Made by a program: the position numbers and the translations under genes | Part shown: piece after piece, positions 52,329-60,126 of the stretch | Position numbering within the stretch: the stretch's first letter is position 1 | How the letters are laid out: the number at the start of each line of letters is the position of its first letter | The notes under the pieces: generated by a model | What the model saw: the letters and a program-made list of their open reading frames with translations, nothing else | What the model was told of the DNA's origin: nothing | Database searches by the model: none | Source: JAZDCZ01 sp046757925 | Lineage (GTDB): Bacteria > Gemmatimonadota > Gemmatimonadetes > Gemmatimonadales > GWC2-71-9 | DNA: 64,000 nt | NCBI GenBank assembly: GCA_046757925.1 | Contig: JBHHZE010000005.1 | Location: 1-64,000 of the forward strand | Direction: 5' to 3'

Positions 52329-52963
52329 AGCACGTCCTGGCAGGATTGATCTTTCTGGGTTTCGTGATGGTGGGACTGGTGTTCGCGCGGCGCGGCTCCA
52401 TGCACCTAGCGGAGCGGAACCGTAAGTTCGGCGTAAATGTCTTTCTGGTCTATCTGCTGCTTGCATCGTTCTCCGCAGGCATTCTACAGAAGAACGCGTG
52501 GCCGTTTGCCGACTGGCCACTGATTGCGGGGAAGATTCCAGAAGACATTTCTCAGTACCGGATCATGGTCGTCGATTCGACAGATCGAGAATTCGATATC
52601 GATTATCGAGCGTGGGAACCGCTGGTGTTTCGCGATTTTGCACAGTGGTTTGTTGTCAAGGCTCCCAAACTTGCCGCCTCCGAGCGAGCCAAGGCATCTC
52701 AATACCTCCTTGACCGTTTGGAGGTTGCCCGCATCCGAAGCAAGAAAGGCGAGCGTGTTGGAACTGTCATCCGAGTGCTCGGTCCGTTTTCGGCGCCTTA
52801 TTTTCTCTTGGAGCCCAAGATTTGGTCTGATCCGGACAGCGTACCGCGACACCAACTGATCGGTCTGCGAGTCTATTTCTACGAGTGGAATCTTCTGGAT
52901 CGCGCCAGAGATCCGAGCGCTTTCAGACGTTCCCTGTTCTACGAGTTTCGGAGGCCTTCGTGA
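52325..52963 (+). CDS. Membrane-anchored protein of unknown function
   Basis: A 212-residue protein with two N-terminal hydrophobic helices (about 4-22 and 36-52) followed by a soluble region of about 150 residues with aromatic and basic residues. No known motif was found. It is flanked by 4-base overlaps with the formyltransferase-like gene and the HTTM gene; similarly sized uncharacterised membrane proteins often sit beside HTTM genes, which suggests a partner role. No cysteine pattern is seen. Confidence 0.65.
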   Translation: MKHVLAGLIFLGFVMVGLVFARRGSMHLAERNRKFGVNVFLVYLLLASFSAGILQKNAWPFADWPLIAGKIPEDISQYRIMVVDSTDREFDIDYRAWEPLVFRDFAQWFVVKAPKLAASERAKASQYLLDRLEVARIRSKKGERVGTVIRVLGPFSAPYFLLEPKIWSDPDSVPRHQLIGLRVYFYEWNLLDRARDPSAFRRSLFYEFRRPS

Positions 52964-53898
52964 GCAATCGTAGTGCGACGCTCGCCGCCTCTTGGAATCG
53001 GTTTTGGTTTCGCCCGGAATCCGCCTGGAACTTGGCTGCTGCACGGATCGTCTTCGGTGTACATGCCCTGTGGATTCTACTGTCAAGAGACCTGGCTGGA
53101 ATATCAGCGTCTCCGCCGGAGTTTTGGGCGAGTGTCCCGCGAGCCGCCCTGTGGCGTTTCTTGATCTTCCCCGGCCATCTCAGTTTTGAGCATGTCCTGC
53201 AGTGGCTAACAATGGTTTTGCTGGTGGGAGTCGTGCTAGGCATCCATCCTCGTATTACCTGCCTGATGTCGGCACTACTCCTGTATCACCTGGCACCATA
53301 TGAGAACATCATGTGGTATCCAGGGCCCACGGAGCGAGGGTTTGAGGTGTCAGTGCTGTCGTTGGTTACTCTGGCATTCGCTCCCTGCACGGACGTATGG
53401 GCGCTGAGAGTGCCGACACGGGGACGCGTTGGAACGCGATCGTGGCACTATAACTGGCCGTTGTGTGTGATGCAGCTCTTCGTCGCGCAGATATATCTGT
53501 TCGCGGGCTACGCGAAGCTCTTTCATGTGGGGCTTGGTTGGATCTCCGGTGACACGATTCGTAATCTCATCCTAGCATACGATCAGGCTTTTCAGACAGT
53601 GAGCGTTCGGCCGCTCGGCCCCTGGATAGCTGAACGTCCCATGCTGTGCTTCGCAATCGCGCTGGGGGCCGTGGCAATGGACCTCGTCTTCGTTGTTGCC
53701 GTTTTCTCGAAGAGATCCCGTATTGTCATGATCCCGGCCGCGATAGCATTTCACATTGGAATCCTCCTTACCACAACCATCTACTTTCTCAACTGGCCGC
53801 AGCTACTGATCTTCGTGAACTGGGATTGGGTGAGACATCGCATGCACCGCTCCCCGGCGACGGCCCAACCACCGGCACTCGAGACGGTTCTGCTCTAA
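52960..53898 (+). CDS. HTTM (vitamin K-dependent carboxylase-like) membrane protein
   Basis: A 312-residue protein starting at GTG 52960 (GTGA overlap with the preceding gene; GGAGG 5 bases before). It has about seven helices and typical HTTM segments: RIVFGVHALWILLSRD, PYENIMWYPGPTERGF, QLFVAQIYLFAGYAKL and FHIGILLTTTIYFLNWP. The HTTM domain is related to the membrane part of gamma-glutamyl carboxylase, and its bacterial members are widespread with mostly unknown function. In the present context it may modify or export the cluster's product. Its last four bases overlap the convergent amidohydrolase gene. Confidence 0.8.
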   Translation: MSNRSATLAASWNRFWFRPESAWNLAAARIVFGVHALWILLSRDLAGISASPPEFWASVPRAALWRFLIFPGHLSFEHVLQWLTMVLLVGVVLGIHPRITCLMSALLLYHLAPYENIMWYPGPTERGFEVSVLSLVTLAFAPCTDVWALRVPTRGRVGTRSWHYNWPLCVMQLFVAQIYLFAGYAKLFHVGLGWISGDTIRNLILAYDQAFQTVSVRPLGPWIAERPMLCFAIALGAVAMDLVFVVAVFSKRSRIVMIPAAIAFHIGILLTTTIYFLNWPQLLIFVNWDWVRHRMHRSPATAQPPALETVLL

Positions 53899-55475
53899 GT
53901 TCCCCGTCGTCGCTCGATTACGGTCGCCAGAAGATCGCGCAAGTCATCTCGGTCGTACAACCTCCCCGATACCATTACTTCCCGGAGTCGTGACAGTGCT
54001 GCGATATCTTCGAGAGGATTCTGTTCTACTACAATCAGATCGGCCCGCATGCCGGGTGCGATAGCTCCCCAGAGGTTTCCTTCACCGACTATGCGTGCGG
54101 CATTGACGGTCGCAGTGCTGATGGCTTCGTAAGGAGTAAGACCGCCATCGACAAGGATCCGCAGTTCGTCGTGGACCGCGAAACCGGTGACCGCGACCAA
54201 GGGTGACGCGTCCGTGCCCAACACCAGAGGAACCCCAGATCGGTATAGGCCAACCGCGGCGACCGTTCCCCAGGTGCTGTGCGCCTTCAGTGACCGGAGG
54301 GCTTCGATGGTTTCCCCTTCTGCCATTCGTTTTCGTATAAGCCGAACCGACTCCGCTGTGCGGTACTTCAAGTCATTCCGTGCGAGAAACGCAGTCGTAT
54401 CCGTAAACTGTTCGAGAAGTTCTGGTAGCGGCATCAACGTCGCCGTGACGTCGATACCTGAACTCCGTACCTGGTCCACTATCTGCGCAAGCCTCTCCCG
54501 GTATGCTGCGTTGCGCTCAGATTCGGGCAATCGAACCCCGGTGTCTGTTGTTGCGAGCATCTCCTCTACCAGGAAGTACACATGCGCCAACTCGTCCATT
54601 CCTGAGTCGAGCACGCTCGGGAGACCGACAGACCGAGGCACATGACCTACGGTGTGGATTCCGGCGTCACCCGCCGCCTGGAGTGCCGCTGAGAACTCGC
54701 CCGGTGTGAGGTTCCCATATAGCTTGATCTGGTCGTAACGGGCGGATCCATCCCGGACGGCCCTCGCCGCTTCGGCCCGCGACCAAACGTATTCGTGAGC
54801 CACCCGCGTGCGCCCCATTACGTAGTCGGGAAAGGGAATCACGAAGCGTACGATGAGGAACGCCGTGCCGAGCGCGGCCCCCAGTAGTGCGACAGTAACG
54901 GTCCGCGGAATGTTTGGGCGCGTAGTGAAGTGTGACATGAGCAGGTAGACAACTACGAAGAGCACCAAGCCCAACCCCAGTGTGCCTGCGCCGAGAAAGG
55001 CGATAACGCGTTTGCCCCGAGCGCCGTCAATGAGCGGGCTTGCAAGATAGAGGTTGGGGCCGACGCGATCCCCAGACGTAATCTCATCGCGCCACCTCAA
55101 GTACTCGTCCTCGCCAGATAGATCTCTGACACTTGTAACACCGTTCGCTACATCCAGTAGAAGTTCTGCTGCATCCCGCTGAAAGTGTACGTGCATGTCT
55201 GCAAGTCCGGGCAGGACGAAGGCACCCTGCCCAGCGATGACGCGGGCGTTCGCGGGGATCGAGACACTTCCCGTGGGCCCAATCTGACTTATACGGGTCC
55301 CCTCCACTAGGATGGTTTGGTGTTCGAGAATTCCCTCGTGGTCCATAGGGATCACGTTCACGTCCACGAGTACTACTGGGCTCTGACCAGCTGCCGCGGC
55401 CGGACCCAGGAGGAACACAGCCACAAGAATCGTTCTTGCGAATACCCAGCGACAACTCATGGATGCGTGGTCCAT
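53895..55475 (-). CDS. Secreted amidohydrolase with two hydrophobic segments inside the catalytic domain
   Basis: A 526-residue protein, signal peptide ending AAAGQ, and an AGGAG site 4 bases before the ATG. It is an imidazolonepropionase-like amidohydrolase: HxH in LADMHVHF (His95, His97), IKLYGN (candidate carboxylated Lys), THVGHVP-type and GTDASPLVA. Between about 155 and 214 two strongly hydrophobic stretches (VIAFLGAGTLGLGLVLFVVV, then VTVALLGAALGTAFLIVRFV) interrupt the barrel, which is unusual. They look like a transmembrane hairpin. Function is an unknown hydrolase; it overlaps the convergent HTTM gene by 4 bases. Confidence 0.82.
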   Translation of the reverse strand: MDHASMSCRWVFARTILVAVFLLGPAAAAGQSPVVLVDVNVIPMDHEGILEHQTILVEGTRISQIGPTGSVSIPANARVIAGQGAFVLPGLADMHVHFQRDAAELLLDVANGVTSVRDLSGEDEYLRWRDEITSGDRVGPNLYLASPLIDGARGKRVIAFLGAGTLGLGLVLFVVVYLLMSHFTTRPNIPRTVTVALLGAALGTAFLIVRFVIPFPDYVMGRTRVAHEYVWSRAEAARAVRDGSARYDQIKLYGNLTPGEFSAALQAAGDAGIHTVGHVPRSVGLPSVLDSGMDELAHVYFLVEEMLATTDTGVRLPESERNAAYRERLAQIVDQVRSSGIDVTATLMPLPELLEQFTDTTAFLARNDLKYRTAESVRLIRKRMAEGETIEALRSLKAHSTWGTVAAVGLYRSGVPLVLGTDASPLVAVTGFAVHDELRILVDGGLTPYEAISTATVNAARIVGEGNLWGAIAPGMRADLIVVEQNPLEDIAALSRLREVMVSGRLYDRDDLRDLLATVIERRRGT

Positions 55476-55625
55476 ACGCTCCTAATCATGGAGGACGAAA
55501 ACCAGACTCTTTTTTGGGGATAGGGGATATCAAAAGAGTACATGAGCCGCCAATAGTCCACCAGGCTACCGGCAGTTGTGCATGTGGTCAAGCGCGGTCA
55601 CATTGATACGAATGAGCGCTCAGAT

Positions 55626-55835
55626 ATGAAGGATCCGGTGGGTGAGATAGTCCCCGCTCAATCCGGCACCGCCTGGATCGACGAACTCACCGACGAACAG
55701 TGCATGGAGATCTTCTGGCTGTACGTAGATCCCCCAGAACCGTTCCTCGCAGGGCACCCGCCGGCCCTCCTCGGCCAAGCCATGCGCTACGCCCTAAAGT
55801 GCGTGGCCGAGGCCAGCGATATTACCGAGCCCTAA
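55626..55835 (+). CDS. Short hypothetical protein
   Basis: A 69-residue frame if started at ATG 55626; an in-frame ATG at 55578 would add 16 residues. It is acidic, with LTDEQCMEIFWLYVDPPEP and ALLGQAMRYALKCVA, and no signal peptide or known motif. No strong ribosome site precedes it, but base use in the codons looks coding. It is convergent with the amidohydrolase gene and overlaps it by 14 bases. It may be a real small gene or chance frame. Confidence 0.4.
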   Translation: MKDPVGEIVPAQSGTAWIDELTDEQCMEIFWLYVDPPEPFLAGHPPALLGQAMRYALKCVAEASDITEP

Positions 55836-57105
55836 ATTTGTCGTACAACCGCGTGTGCCGCGTCTCCATGGAGACGGGACGACCCCGGATGAACACCTGC
55901 TCGACAGTGGTCCGCACGTCCAGCGGGTCACCATCCGCGATGAACAAGTCCGCTTGCTTACCAACCTCGATGCTGCCCAACCGGTCGTCCACGCCCCAAA
56001 ACTCGGCGGGCCAGATGGTCAGAGCCTTTAGTGCGATCCCTGGATCGAGCCCGTAGGCCGTTGCCTTGGCCGCGTTGTAGGGCAGGTTCCGGGAGTTGGC
56101 GTAATCACCGGTCGAGAACGCGAACTTGATTCCTCTGGCAGCCAGCACGCCGGGCTGGGCGTAGATGGCGTCAAATGGGTCGTCCCGGCCGGGGCTGGAT
56201 AGGATCTGCGAGAACACGACCCTGACGTTCTTGGCTGCCAACGTATCCACCACCTTCCAGGCCTCCCTCGCCCCATATATCACATAGTCGAGATCGAACT
56301 GCTCCGCCAAATCGATGGCACCCAGTATCTCTTCGTCGGAGTTTGCGGTGATGATGACCGGCATCTCGCCCGTAATCGCCGGCACCATGGCCTCCATCTG
56401 CCGGTCCAGCCTGGGGAGCGCATTCCTGGCCTTACGCGCCGCGTAGCTCTTGGCCTGCTCCAAGTAGTCTTTGAGTTCGCGCGCCTGCCTCTCTGCCGTC
56501 CGCCGGCGTTCCTCGGGAGATCCCTGCGGTCGGAAAAAGCCACCAAAACCTCTGCCGCCGCCGGCACCGAACCGGGGATAGTTGACTACGAGCGCCGCCA
56601 GAGGCTCGACCGCCATCTCCTGCGGCGTCCAGCCGTCCAGGTCTATCAACGCGGCAACACCGGATATGCGGCCTCCAGTAGGGCCGCTCAGCACGCTCGT
56701 GATTCCATTCACACGCGCGACCGGGACCATCTCGGAATGAGGATTGATCGCCACCACGGCCGCCATGGCCGGATCGAAATCGCCAAGTTCACGCACGTCG
56801 TTGCCGCCCGCCACGGAGCCGATCTCGTTTAGCCCAACCTGGGTCCACGCGTTGATCATGCCGGGGTAGACGAACTTGCCGGTGGCATCTATCACACGCG
56901 CCTCCGCCGGGATCGTCACGTTGGATCCCACGGCGGCGATCTTGTTGCCTCGGATCACTATGGTTCCGTTTTCGATCCGCGGCCCCGTGACGGGAACGAT
57001 CGTCGCACCCCGGATTGCGATGGTCTGCGCGCTCGCGGTGGATGCGAAGGCTCCCAACAGAACCATGCCCACCACGGCAGCTGAGATTCGAGTCACGGTT
57101 CTCAC
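55822..57105 (-). CDS. Secreted amidohydrolase-like protein without HxH metal motif
   Basis: A 427-residue protein with a signal peptide (1-26). The fold markers of amidohydrolases are seen: IAIRGATIVPVTGPRIENGT, DATGKFVYPGMINAW, and the tail GSIEVGKQADLFIADGDP. Where active members have HxH after the PGMID strand, this one reads NAWTQVG, so the first metal pair is absent and the enzyme is probably inactive or works differently. It starts 4 bases inside the 3' end of the next (upstream) gene, ATGA overlap. It may be a partner of the bi-modular protein. Confidence 0.85.
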   Translation of the reverse strand: MRTVTRISAAVVGMVLLGAFASTASAQTIAIRGATIVPVTGPRIENGTIVIRGNKIAAVGSNVTIPAEARVIDATGKFVYPGMINAWTQVGLNEIGSVAGGNDVRELGDFDPAMAAVVAINPHSEMVPVARVNGITSVLSGPTGGRISGVAALIDLDGWTPQEMAVEPLAALVVNYPRFGAGGGRGFGGFFRPQGSPEERRRTAERQARELKDYLEQAKSYAARKARNALPRLDRQMEAMVPAITGEMPVIITANSDEEILGAIDLAEQFDLDYVIYGAREAWKVVDTLAAKNVRVVFSQILSSPGRDDPFDAIYAQPGVLAARGIKFAFSTGDYANSRNLPYNAAKATAYGLDPGIALKALTIWPAEFWGVDDRLGSIEVGKQADLFIADGDPLDVRTTVEQVFIRGRPVSMETRHTRLYDKFRAR

Positions 57106-59843
57106 TGGGCACCTCCGCTCGTTACGCGCTCGGTCTTGTTCTTTTCGCGCCGCATGATGTCTTCCAACCGCGGCGCCGTGTCGATGTCGAAATAGACGAT
57201 CCCGTCAACTAGCGTTTTCTCGACCACGCTCTGTGGATCGAATGGATGGCCCGACATGATCACGATATCGGCATCCTTGCCGATGTCGATGCTGCCGAGT
57301 CTATCGCCCATCGCGATGTCCTGAGCCGGGTTGAGGGTTACCATTCGGATCGCCTGTTCTTCGGAGACACCTCCGTATTTCATCGCCTTGGCGGCCTCTT
57401 GCAGCAATCTTCGGATGCGTTCGCCGCTATCGGAGTTGATTGACACCCTTACACCACGCTGCGTCATGAGCGCCGCATTGTACGGAATGGCGTCGTACGC
57501 CTCGAGTTTGTAGGCCCAGTTGTCGGCGAACGTGCTGGCGCCGGCACCGTGCGCCGCCAGTTCGTCCGCCACCTTGTATCCCTCCAGCACGTGCTGGAAC
57601 GTGCCGATCTTGAACCCCAAAGAATCTGCCAGGTGTATGAGCATCAGGATCTCGTCGGACCTGTAACTGTGGCTGTGTACCCGGATGGTGCCGTCCAAGA
57701 TTCCGACGAGAGTTTCCAAGAATAGGTCGCGCCTGGGCTCGAGCGGTTCCTTCCCTTTCTTCGCGCGCTTGGCCTGCGCTTCATAATCGGTCCATTCCTG
57801 CTTGTACTCTATGGCCCGCTGAAACGCCTCTGCGATACTGTACTCCACACCCATCCGCGTCGCCGGGAACCGACGCGGCACACCCCGCTGTCCGGCGGCA
57901 CGGGATCGCTTGGGATTCTCGCCCAACGCGAACTTGATCCCCTGCGGTGCCCCCTCGAGCAACATCTGATCGGCGTTCAGGCCCCAGCGCAGCTTGATAA
58001 CCGCATCCTGGCCGCCGATGGAGTTGGCGGAACCGTGCAGCAGATGTGCCGTCGTGACGCCTCCGGCCAGCGCCCGCCAAATCTGAATGTCGTCATTCCG
58101 GACTTCGTCCCTTACGCGCACCTGCGGTGTCAGATTGTCGGTTCCTTCGTTGATACCCCCCTCGATAGCCATATGGGAGTGCGAGTCGATTATTCCCGGA
58201 ATGACATACTTGCCGGACGCATCGATTACAGCGGCACCTTTGGGGACCGTGACGTTCGAACCGACCTGAGCGATCTTGCCATTCCGCACAATGATGGTTG
58301 CGTTCTCGAGCGTTCCGTGCGACGCCGTCACCACGGTTGCGTTGGTGATTGCGACCAGTTGGGCCCTTGGGACCTCGGCAGGCGCGACGCGTATGGCAGG
58401 ATGTACGGTCGGTCGCGAGGTCGCCTCGGTCGAGTCCTGCTTCTCCGCCTCACGTTGCCGGAAACGACCACCACGTCGTCGACCACCACGGCTGGCACTG
58501 CCACGACCGCCGGCCACCGTGCGGTCTCGGTCGATGACGAACCGCTCACCATCCACGAATACCGCCTCGATGTTCGTGGAGTCGTCAAACAGATCGCCGG
58601 ATGCCACAACGAGATCGGCGATCTTGCCGCGCTCGACCGACCCCAGCCGGTCGGATACGCCGAGGATCCGAGCGGGTGCCAAGGTAAGCGCCCGGAGGGC
58701 CGCGTCGGGTGACAGACCCGCGTCGATCGCCTTACTGACAGCTCCCCTGAAATCGGCGGCACTTACGGTTCCGCCACCGGAGGTAAGGGCAAAACTGATT
58801 CCAGCCGAATCGAGCGCCGCGGCATTGTGCTGCACCAGCCATTCCAGATCGTCGTCCGAGGGGGGAACGTCGGGACGGGTATAGAAGTACGACCGACCCG
58901 TCATCGATGTGGCCTCCTCGAAATCCAGCGAAACCAGCACCGGCCGGCCCTCCGCCTTCAGCAAATCGAGCGTCTGCCAACCTTCACCGACACCCGAGAG
59001 CAGGTAGTTGAGACCGAATTCACGCGCGAGCTTCACCGCACGGCGGATATATCTGTTCCGGCCCGCATCGATGACAACCAGGCGCCGGCCTGCGGCATAC
59101 GGGATGAGCGCCTCGGTTTTGGGGTCCAAGTTAGGACGCTCCAGGCCGCTCGGATTCCTCTGGTAGCGAGCGAGATTCTTGGCTAGGGTTTGCGCGTCCA
59201 GCATGCTCTGTCGCTCGTAAGACATGACGCCCATCAAGGTCGAGGGATACCGGCCCCGCACGCCCTCGAACCCCATGTGCAGTGCCACGGGCGAGCGCAG
59301 CACCATTTCGCCCGGTGCCTCGCCACGCAGATTGATGAGCGCACTCTGACCGCGGTAGGCCCCGCGGTTGGGGGCGACGAGTGCCGTGGTCACTCCCGCC
59401 CGGCGCCAGGCGGCAACCGATGGATCGGCGGGGAGTAGCTCCTCCCGAATCACGCGGTCGGGATCCAGTCCCTGGTAACGAGAGGTGTCTCGCTGTCCTC
59501 CGAAACCTCCGAAGCCGCCGGAGGGGCGTCGTCGTCGGCTCTGTCGCAGTGCCGCGTGGGATGCTGCGTCTATGAGGCCGGGGTACACCGTTTTCCCAGC
59601 GAGGTCGAGTACTCGGGCATCGGGCGGTACGCTCACCGACGCTCCGACATCGGCGATCAGCCCGTCTCGGATCACGACGGTGCCGTTTGCTACCGTTCTG
59701 CCCGATACCGTGACGATCCGGGCATTGGTCAGTGCCCACGTGTCTTGTTGTGCCAAGGCCGCCGGCGGCGCACCGAGAGTCGCCACGGCAGCAAACACCG
59801 CGACCAAAATTGGGGAACGGCCGGGCAGGAGTAGGTTCTTCAT
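57102..59843 (-). CDS. Secreted tandem amidohydrolase (degenerate plus active-looking module)
   Basis: A 913-residue protein after start 59843, with a signal peptide ending AALAQ. Two amidohydrolase modules lie in series. The first (about 30-460) reads GLIDAASHAALR, with HxH lost. A basic RGGRRRGGRFRQRE linker (about 470) joins the second (500-900), which has DSHSHMA, VHSHSYRSDEIL, GTFQHVLEGYK and INSDSGE, a full metal set. Proteins of this kind are common in pairs in Gemmatimonadota and Acidobacteria; substrates are probably peptides or related amides. It overlaps the 427-residue partner by 4 bases. Confidence 0.87.
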   Translation of the reverse strand: MKNLLLPGRSPILVAVFAAVATLGAPPAALAQQDTWALTNARIVTVSGRTVANGTVVIRDGLIADVGASVSVPPDARVLDLAGKTVYPGLIDAASHAALRQSRRRRPSGGFGGFGGQRDTSRYQGLDPDRVIREELLPADPSVAAWRRAGVTTALVAPNRGAYRGQSALINLRGEAPGEMVLRSPVALHMGFEGVRGRYPSTLMGVMSYERQSMLDAQTLAKNLARYQRNPSGLERPNLDPKTEALIPYAAGRRLVVIDAGRNRYIRRAVKLAREFGLNYLLSGVGEGWQTLDLLKAEGRPVLVSLDFEEATSMTGRSYFYTRPDVPPSDDDLEWLVQHNAAALDSAGISFALTSGGGTVSAADFRGAVSKAIDAGLSPDAALRALTLAPARILGVSDRLGSVERGKIADLVVASGDLFDDSTNIEAVFVDGERFVIDRDRTVAGGRGSASRGGRRRGGRFRQREAEKQDSTEATSRPTVHPAIRVAPAEVPRAQLVAITNATVVTASHGTLENATIIVRNGKIAQVGSNVTVPKGAAVIDASGKYVIPGIIDSHSHMAIEGGINEGTDNLTPQVRVRDEVRNDDIQIWRALAGGVTTAHLLHGSANSIGGQDAVIKLRWGLNADQMLLEGAPQGIKFALGENPKRSRAAGQRGVPRRFPATRMGVEYSIAEAFQRAIEYKQEWTDYEAQAKRAKKGKEPLEPRRDLFLETLVGILDGTIRVHSHSYRSDEILMLIHLADSLGFKIGTFQHVLEGYKVADELAAHGAGASTFADNWAYKLEAYDAIPYNAALMTQRGVRVSINSDSGERIRRLLQEAAKAMKYGGVSEEQAIRMVTLNPAQDIAMGDRLGSIDIGKDADIVIMSGHPFDPQSVVEKTLVDGIVYFDIDTAPRLEDIMRREKNKTERVTSGGAQ

Positions 59844-60126
59844 AGTCCGCTCGTTGCTCTGGGGGTTGCGTGGCTCGGGTCGCAAGATCATTCAAAGGGA
59901 TTCTCCGTGGACTACGCAGAGCCGAGCCGAACTGTTGACTCTGTACCCTTAAGGTATTGTGCATCCCACAGATCCGCGATTCCCAAGAGGCGGCGCGTCG
60001 GGCACGCAGCTTTGGGCTATTGGCCGAGTGGGCGTTCAATGGGTATCTTAGCATCGTGGGAAGCGATATCGCACTTTTTCTTATGCCGTCGAGTGTCGAA
60101 TTGTCATTCTTGAGTACCTTGCCGTA

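Larger units (their letters stand above)
44666..53898. other. Candidate RiPP-type peptide modification locus (divergent gene cluster)
   Basis: Eleven genes in two divergent, tightly packed arms. Minus arm: PqqD-like, precursor-like peptide, HprK-like kinase, a probable ferritin-like protein, two DUF455-type proteins, membrane protein, peptidase-like/nucleotidyltransferase fusion. Plus arm: formyltransferase-like, membrane-anchored protein, HTTM protein. Junctions at 49691, 49125, 48316, 46456, 52325 and 52960 are 4-base stop/start overlaps. The combination of a PqqD-like recognition protein next to a short peptide gene is the hallmark of ribosomally made, modified peptides; no YcaO, LanM, radical SAM, asparagine synthetase-like cyclase or transglutaminase-like protease gene was found, so no known class fits. 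Confidence 0.6.
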
